From Ahaetulla prasina (taxonomy: Eukaryota; Chordata; Lepidosauria; Squamata; Colubridae): a stretch of 64,000 bases of DNA. A program made the translations under genes and the position numbers. The notes under the pieces were generated by a model that saw only the letters and a list, made by a program, of their open reading frames with translations, made no database searches and was not told the DNA's origin. Shown here piece by piece: positions 57,832 through 64,000 of the stretch. The DNA lies in the NCBI RefSeq assembly GCF_028640845.1, contig NC_080540.1, positions 48,962,561 through 49,026,560 of the forward strand. The letters run 5' to 3'. The number at the start of each line of letters is the position of its first letter. Position 1 is the first letter of the stretch.

Positions 57832-57873
57832 TACTCTTACTTGTAGAAAACATGTTTTCTACAAGTAAGAGTA
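57832..57873. repeat. 42-bp perfect palindrome
   Basis: No spacer: TACTCTTACTTGTAGAAAACA followed by its exact reverse complement. Confidence 0.95.
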
Positions 57874-58135
57874 GAGATTCTAAGGCACTTACCTGATTAC
57901 TGAGGAATGCATGGCTACAGCCCGAAAGCAGTTTCATTTTCAGCCAGACAGCATCAATCGCTCAGCTAATCTATTTCCTCGGTGATCAACTGGCTGGCTT
58001 TGCTAGCTGAGGAACTCTGGGATTTGAAGTCCACAATAAAATAAAATAAAATATTTGTGCAGCTTTCTGAGATTTGGTGTGTTTCTGTAGTGTTTCACTC
58101 TAACTACACAAACACACAAAATCTCAGAAAGCTGT

Positions 58136-58400
58136 AGTGTGTGTGTGTGTGTGTGTGTTAGGTGTGTGTGTGTAAAGTGTGAAAGTTGGTTTTTGAGCTT
58201 TTTGTGGCTATGTGAAGTGAGAAGTGCAGCTGCTTTTACATTGTGTGTGAGTCAGTTGTGTTGTGTTGTGTTGTGTTGTGTGTGTATAAAGTGTGAAAGT
58301 TGGTTTTTGAGCTTTTTGTAGCTATGTGAAGTGCAGCTGCTTTTACATTGTGTGTGAGTCACTTGTGTTGTGTGTGTGTAAAGTGTGAAAGTTGTTTTTT
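58136..58400 (+). repeat. Minisatellite, about three units of 90-110 bp
   Basis: The unit TAAAGTGTGAAAGTTGGTTTTTGAGC...GCAGCTGCTTTTACATTGTGTGTGAGTC starts near 58172, 58286 and 58379 (the last partial). Units are separated by GTGTG/TTGTG runs. Confidence 0.8.
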
Positions 58401-59271
58401 GGTACCTCTTATTGTTTTTTTATACTTTGCTTATTATTTTTATTATTTATTGTTATTGGCCACGCCCACCAAGCCGCCTGACCACCAAGCCACGCCCACC
58501 AATTAAGCCACACCCACAGAACCGGTAGATAAAATTTTTAGATTTCACCCCGGGTTGTAAGTGTTATAATTTGATGAAGGTATCTTTTCTTTTATGTACA
58601 CTGAGAGCATATGCACCAAGACAAATTCCTTGTGTGTCCAATCACACTTGGCCAATAAAAATTCTATTCTATTCTATTCTATTCTATTCTAAATTTGTTA
58701 CTTGTTACAAGAGGGTTTTTTTAAAAAAAAACTATGAAAATATTTTATAGCACATTGAGAATAATTTTAGCAAAGTGGTAAAGGTACCACTGTAGGCATT
58801 AACAGGATCATAGTAGAAAGTGGAAAAAAAGCAAGGAAACTGGAGTTTATCATAGTTTCCCCTTAAGTATGAACCAGGAACCTAGTTAAGGCTGTCAGCT
58901 TTATGTCTTTCAGACAAAAGAAAATATGAAGCCATGAAATGAAGTTGGCATTTGAATTCCAGCAGCTGTCAATTTAATAACTCCTCTTAAGAACGGACAA
59001 CAGCGAGAAGAAAATGTTTTATGCTCTAAGAATAGCTGATGATAAAACACTGCAGCTGTCAAAGTAAAATATGTAGTTTTTCAATCCAACAGAATTAAAC
59101 AAAACAAAAAAAATCTATACTGTTCTAAATGCAATAGTAAAATATTAAGAAATCTTTTATTATTATATACTTTATTCATTAAACATGAAAATCAATCAAC
59201 TGGACATTCAAAAATGCATCACAAATACCATTGACTGGTGCTAATAGTTGATATAGATTGCTGCCAGCATC

Positions 59272-59373
59272 CTAGGTATCAACCAAGATGTATGATGTTC
59301 CAAGTAGGGCAGTTTTTTGCAGTTTCTCTGATGTTATTGCAGGAAGCTGCAATTTGTTGATGTATCTTATAAA

Positions 59374-59375
<2 letters not shown>
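59272..59375 (-). mobile_element. R4/Dong-like LINE C-terminal tip
   Basis: The minus-strand frame reads FIRYINKLQLPAITSEK then LQKTALLGTSYILVDT and a stop. Preceded by a (TAA)n array. Duplicated at 62689-62790. Confidence 0.5.

Positions 59376-59437
<62 letters not shown>
59374..59437 (+). repeat. (TTA)n microsatellite, copy 1
   Basis: About 21 ATT units. Confidence 0.95.
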
Positions 59438-59438
<1 letters not shown>

Positions 59439-59924
59439 ATAGAAATAGAAAGAACAACATATTTAATATCCATATAAACATGGTGTTGTCTGTTTAATAC
59501 TAATAAATCTTATTAAAACCAATTAATAAGGAATAGGAGTCTCCAACCCTGCTTTATTACTGAATTTATTAACCTGAGGATCCTTTTAAAGGATTTGCTT
59601 TTTCCCCTAGTCTATTTGCATGATAGGCTGAAAATTTCTTTTTAGTAAACCATGAATATTTGCATTCCTCCTCCTCCTCTCCTCACATCACAGTCCTGCT
59701 TTCTCTATTTTGCAGGTGTGTTATGACTTTGCATATACATATGGAATGGGCAGATCTTATTTTGCAATAGGGAATACTGCTTTAATTATTTTGACAAAGG
59801 TCAGATCCTGTGGATGTCTTTGCACTGTATTTTAGATTCTTAGTCTCTTTGTGAGCCATCTGACATTGACTCAGGCGTCCAAACTTGAGCAGTAGACGGA
59901 ACAGTTTGTTTCAATCATTGTTTA

Positions 59925-62077
59925 TTTTATTTATTTATTTATTTATCAAATTTATATACCGCCCTATCTCCCGAAGGACTCAGGGCGGTGTACAGGCATT
60001 TAAAACACATAAATACAATGTAAGAAATATAAAAACAGTTAAAAAACTTATTCTAAACGCCTATTAATTTAAAATTAAAAATATAAAATAAAAGCCAATT
60101 TAAAAACCAGTAATTTAAAATTTAAAATTTAGCTCAGCCCTGCACAATTAAATAAATGTGTTTTAAGCCAGCGGAAGGTCCGGAGGTCCAGCTGGCGAAG
60201 ACCGGGGTAGTTCATTCCAGAGGGTGGGGGCCCCACAGAAGGCCCTTCCTGGGCGTCGCCAGGCGACATTGCCGCTGACGGCACCCTGAGGAGACCCTCT
60301 CTGTGAGGCGCACGGTCGGTGAGAGATATTCGGTAGCAGTAGGCGGTCCCGTAGGTAACCCGGCCCAATGCCATGGGCGCTTTAAAGGTGGTCACCAGCA
60401 CCTTGAAGCGCACCCGAAAGCCACAGGTAGCCAGTGCAGCCTCGCAGGATGGGTGTTATCACGGGAGCCACGGGGCTCCATCTATCACCAGCGCAGCCGC
60501 ATTCTGGACTAACTGCAGCCTCCGGATGCCCTTCAAGGGAGCCCCATGTAGAGAGCATTGCAGTAATCCAGGCGCGGCGTCACGAGTGCGTGGTGACCGT
60601 GCATAGGGCATCCCGGTCCAGAAAGGCGCAACTGGCGTACCAGGCGAACCTGGTAGAACGCTCTCCTGGAGGCGGCCGTCAAATGATCTTCTAGAGACAG
60701 CCGTTCATCCAGGAGGACGCCTAAGTTGCGGACCCTTTCCATCGGGGCCAATGACTCGCCACCGATGGTCAGCCACGGATTTAGCTGACTGTGCGGGATG
60801 CCGGCATCCACAGCCACTCTGTCTTGGAGGATTGAGCTTGAGCCTATTTCTCCCCATCCAGACCCGTCGGCCTCCAGGCACCGGGACAGCACTTGAAAGC
60901 TTCGTTGGGGTGGTCCGGTGTGAAAAATACAGCTGGGTGTCATCCGCATACAGCTGGTACTTCACACGAAACCACTGATGATCTCACCCAGCGGCTTCAT
61001 GTAGATGTTGAACAGGAGGCGAGAGGATCGACCCCTGCGGCACCCACAAGTGAGGCGCCTCGGGGCCGACCTCTGCCCCCGTCAACACCGACTGCGACCG
61101 GTCGGAGAGATAGGAGGAGAACCACCGATAAGCGGTGCCTCCACTCCCAATCCCTCCAACCGGCGCAGCAGGATACCATGGTCGATGGTATCGAAAGCCG
61201 CTGAGAGGTCTAATAGGACCAGGGCAGAGGAGCAACCCCTATCCCTGGCCCTCCAGAGATCATCCACCAACGCGACCAAAGCCGTCTCCGTGCTGTAGCC
61301 GGGCGAAAACCGGACTGGAGCGGGTCTAGATAGACAGTTTCAACCAGGTGCAAGGAAATTGATATGCCACCATACTCTCTACAACCTTCGCCGCGAAGCG
61401 AAGGTTGGAGACCGGACGATAATTACCTAAAACAGCCGGGTCCAGGGACGGCTTCTTAAGGAGGGGCCTCACCACCGCCTCTTTCAAGGCAGGCGGGAAG
61501 ACACCCTCCACCAAAGAAGCGGTCGTAATCGCCTGGAGCCAGCCTCGTGTCACCTCTCGGGTGGCCAGCACCAGCCAAGAGGGGCACGGGTCCAGTAAAC
61601 ACGTGGTGGCATTCAACCTACCCAACAACCTGTCCATGTCCTCGGGAGCCACAGGGTCAAACTCATCCCAAACAATGTCACCAAGACCGCCCTCGAGCAT
61701 CTCACCCGCATCACCGCAATCTTGGTCCAGACCATCCCGAAGCTGAACGATTTTATCGTATAGATAACCGTTAAACTCCTCAGCACGTCCCTGCAACGGG
61801 TCGTCCCGCTCCCCCTGGTGTAGGAGGGAGCGAGTCACCCGAAACAGGGCGGCTGGGCGGTTATCTGCCGATGCAATGAGGGAGGCGTAGCTCGCCTCGC
61901 TTCCCTCAATGCCACTAGGTAAGTCCTAGTATAGGACTTCACTAGTGTCGATCAGCTTCGAGCGGCTGACCTCCAGGAACTCTCTAGGCGTCTTCTCCGG
62001 CGTTTCATCCCTCTCAGCTCCTCGGAGAACCAAGGGCGGTTGGGACCTGCGCCGGGTCAGAGGCGCAAAGGCACGAC
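59925..62077 (-). mobile_element. L2-like LINE, 5' truncated, 2153 bp
   Basis: Minus strand: the linker before the reverse transcriptase (RSQPPLVLRGAERDETPEKTP) near 62040, LIASADNRPAALFRVTRSLLHQGERDDPL, then a reverse transcriptase with LLKKPSLDPAVLGNYRPVSNLRF (about 61400-61450), LVLLDLSAAFDTIDHGIL (about 61180-61215), VGAAGVDPL/PQGSILSP-like (about 61020-61040), YADDTQLYFS (about 60930-60955), PRLDYCNALYMGLP (60535-60575) and the C-terminus to 60129. The (TAAA)n tail lies at 59925-59945. Many frameshifts and small deletions break the frame. It is much more GC-rich than its surroundings. Confidence 0.88.
60129..61838 (-). pseudogene. L2 ORF2 reverse transcriptase pseudogene
   Basis: The best-preserved piece is 61326-61838 (170 codons, fingers region with NYRPVSN). 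The catalytic YADDTQ lies in a separate frame at 60705-60965, and the C-terminal LHWLPVAF/LKTHLF region is at 60129-60413. At least four frameshifts, so no active enzyme. Confidence 0.85.
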
Positions 62078-63380
<1,303 letters not shown>

Positions 63381-63411
63381 TAGTTTGTTTATAGTTTGTT
63401 TCAATTATTGT

Positions 63412-64000
63412 TTATAGTAATCTGCACTACTATTAATTTATTTATTTTTATTTATTTATTTGTCATAACGGCATACATAAGAATAAGCATAAAGCAACTA
63501 TATAACATATAAGCATATATATGAGTATAAGCATGTAATAACTATATAAATTGGATATAATGAAAGGAAACAGTAAGACAGGAACAGTAGGCACGTTTGT
63601 GCTCTTATGCACACCCCTTATAGACCTCTTAGGAATGGGGTGAGGTCAATAGTAGACAGTTTTTGGTTAAAGCTTTGGGGATTTTGGAAAGAGACCACAG
63701 AGTCAGGTAGTGTGTTCCAAGTATTAATCACTCTGTTTCTGAAGTCATATTTTCTGCAATCAAGATTGAAGTGGTTAACATTAAGTTTAAATCTATTGTT
63801 TGCTCTTGTATTGTTGTGACTGAAGCTGAACAGGAAGGACATTGCAATAGATGATTCTATGAGTTAAGCACAGGTCATGTTGAAGGCGGTGGAGTTCTAA
63901 ATTTTCTAAACCCAAGATTTCAAGTCTGGTGGCATAAGGTATTTTGTTGTATTCAGAGGAGTGGAGAACTCTTGTAAAATATTTCTGGAAACGTTCAATT
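63412..64000 (-). mobile_element. LINE 3' end, minus strand, cut by window edge
   Basis: A (TTTA)n-like tail at 63436-63470, then a UTR, then a minus-strand C-terminal frame (63618-63842) with FSFSHNNTRANNRFKLNV, YDFRNRVINTWNTLPDSVVSFQNPQSF. This is the RxxFxxRVxxxWNxLP layout of CR1/L2/Jockey-type LINEs; the clade is not resolved. The first 20 bases (TAATCTGCACTACTATTAAT) instead match the Snake1 3' UTR at 3998 and 57467. Confidence 0.65.

Larger units (their letters stand above)
57616..58553 (+). mobile_element. hAT-like non-autonomous element, 938 bp
   Basis: CAGGGGTGAAATGC at the left and GATTTCACCCCGG at the right, flanked by a perfect 8-bp target duplication GTTGTAAG (57608-57615 and 58554-58561). 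The ends match the 388-bp element at 10957. The interior holds a 42-bp perfect palindrome (57832-57873), a fragment of the 48726 MITE family (about 57985-58035) and a GTGT-rich minisatellite (58136-58400). No transposase coding. Confidence 0.92.
57039..58690 (+). mobile_element. Snake1-type LINE 3' end, interrupted by a hAT-like element
   Basis: ORF2 C-terminus at 57054-57434 (FFLCQLRKLKLPKELLIQFY..., ITVWFGSATQQDRHRFQRII, SKRRYRALHTRTTRHKN, ITLLNK, TAA). The 3' UTR runs to 57615, is broken by the insertion 57616-58553, resumes at 58554 (GTTGTAAGTGTTATAATTTGATGAAGG...) and ends in six ATTCT units (58661-58690). Confidence 0.88.
58661..59924 (+). repeat. Direct duplication, copy 1 (1264 bp)
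   Basis: Begins with six ATTCT units and ends ...GTTTCAATCATTGTTTA. Nearly identical to 62078-63380. Contains an R4-like LINE end on the minus strand (59240-59375) and a (TTA)n array (59374-59437). The two copies exactly flank the L2 LINE at 59925-62077. Confidence 0.95.

Overview
The window is AT-rich vertebrate intronic DNA on the + strand of a contactin gene, most likely CNTN4. The repeats point to a squamate, most likely an advanced (colubroid) snake: Snake1-type LINE 3' ends with (AATAG)n tails, CR1, L2 and BovB LINEs, Sauria-type SINEs, and hAT-like short DNA transposons. Only two short host coding exons are visible: 24448-24574 and 25753-25928. They encode the N-terminus of the mature protein and the first immunoglobulin domain. 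Everything else is intron filled with mobile elements, their debris and microsatellites. The signal-peptide exon and the next Ig exon were not found and are presumed to lie outside.

Layout. 1-1256: minus-strand LINE reverse transcriptase with an open frame, cut by the window edge. 3-15 kb: SINEs, a Snake1 3' end with (ATTCT)n, L2 fragments and several hAT-like miniature elements with 8-bp target duplications. 16.1-21.1 kb: a DIRS-like (tyrosine recombinase) retrotransposon remnant with inverted repeats, split by a Ty3/gypsy chromovirus-type LTR element at 18321-20578. That LTR element has 5-bp target duplications, a TATA box and a primer-binding site complementary to its own predicted RNA 5' end. 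Internally it is deleted to a Gag-like reading frame joined to an integrase tail and chromodomain. 24.4-25.9 kb: the contactin exons. 26-36 kb: SINEs, an R4/Dong-like LINE fragment, long (AT)n, (TTC)n and (GATA)n arrays, a 60-bp minisatellite and a fold-back Penelope-like fragment. 36.35-39.95 kb: a long minus-strand CR1 LINE with esterase, endonuclease and reverse transcriptase parts. 40.9-54.8 kb: another fold-back repeat, CR1, BovB and Snake1 3' ends, hAT-like elements and a Penelope-like repeat. 57.0-63.4 kb: a Snake1 3' end with a hAT-like element inserted in its 3' UTR, then a 1.26-1.30 kb direct duplication that exactly brackets a 5'-truncated L2 LINE. 63.4-64 kb: another minus-strand LINE 3' end.

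The most unusual observations are the self-priming LTR element inserted exactly in the catalytic His-x-x-Arg codons of a DIRS recombinase, the kilobase-scale duplication flanking an L2 insertion, and several inverted (fold-back) repeats, two of which carry hammerhead-ribozyme-like cores, suggesting Penelope-like elements. No tRNA, rRNA, CRISPR or prokaryotic feature is present.
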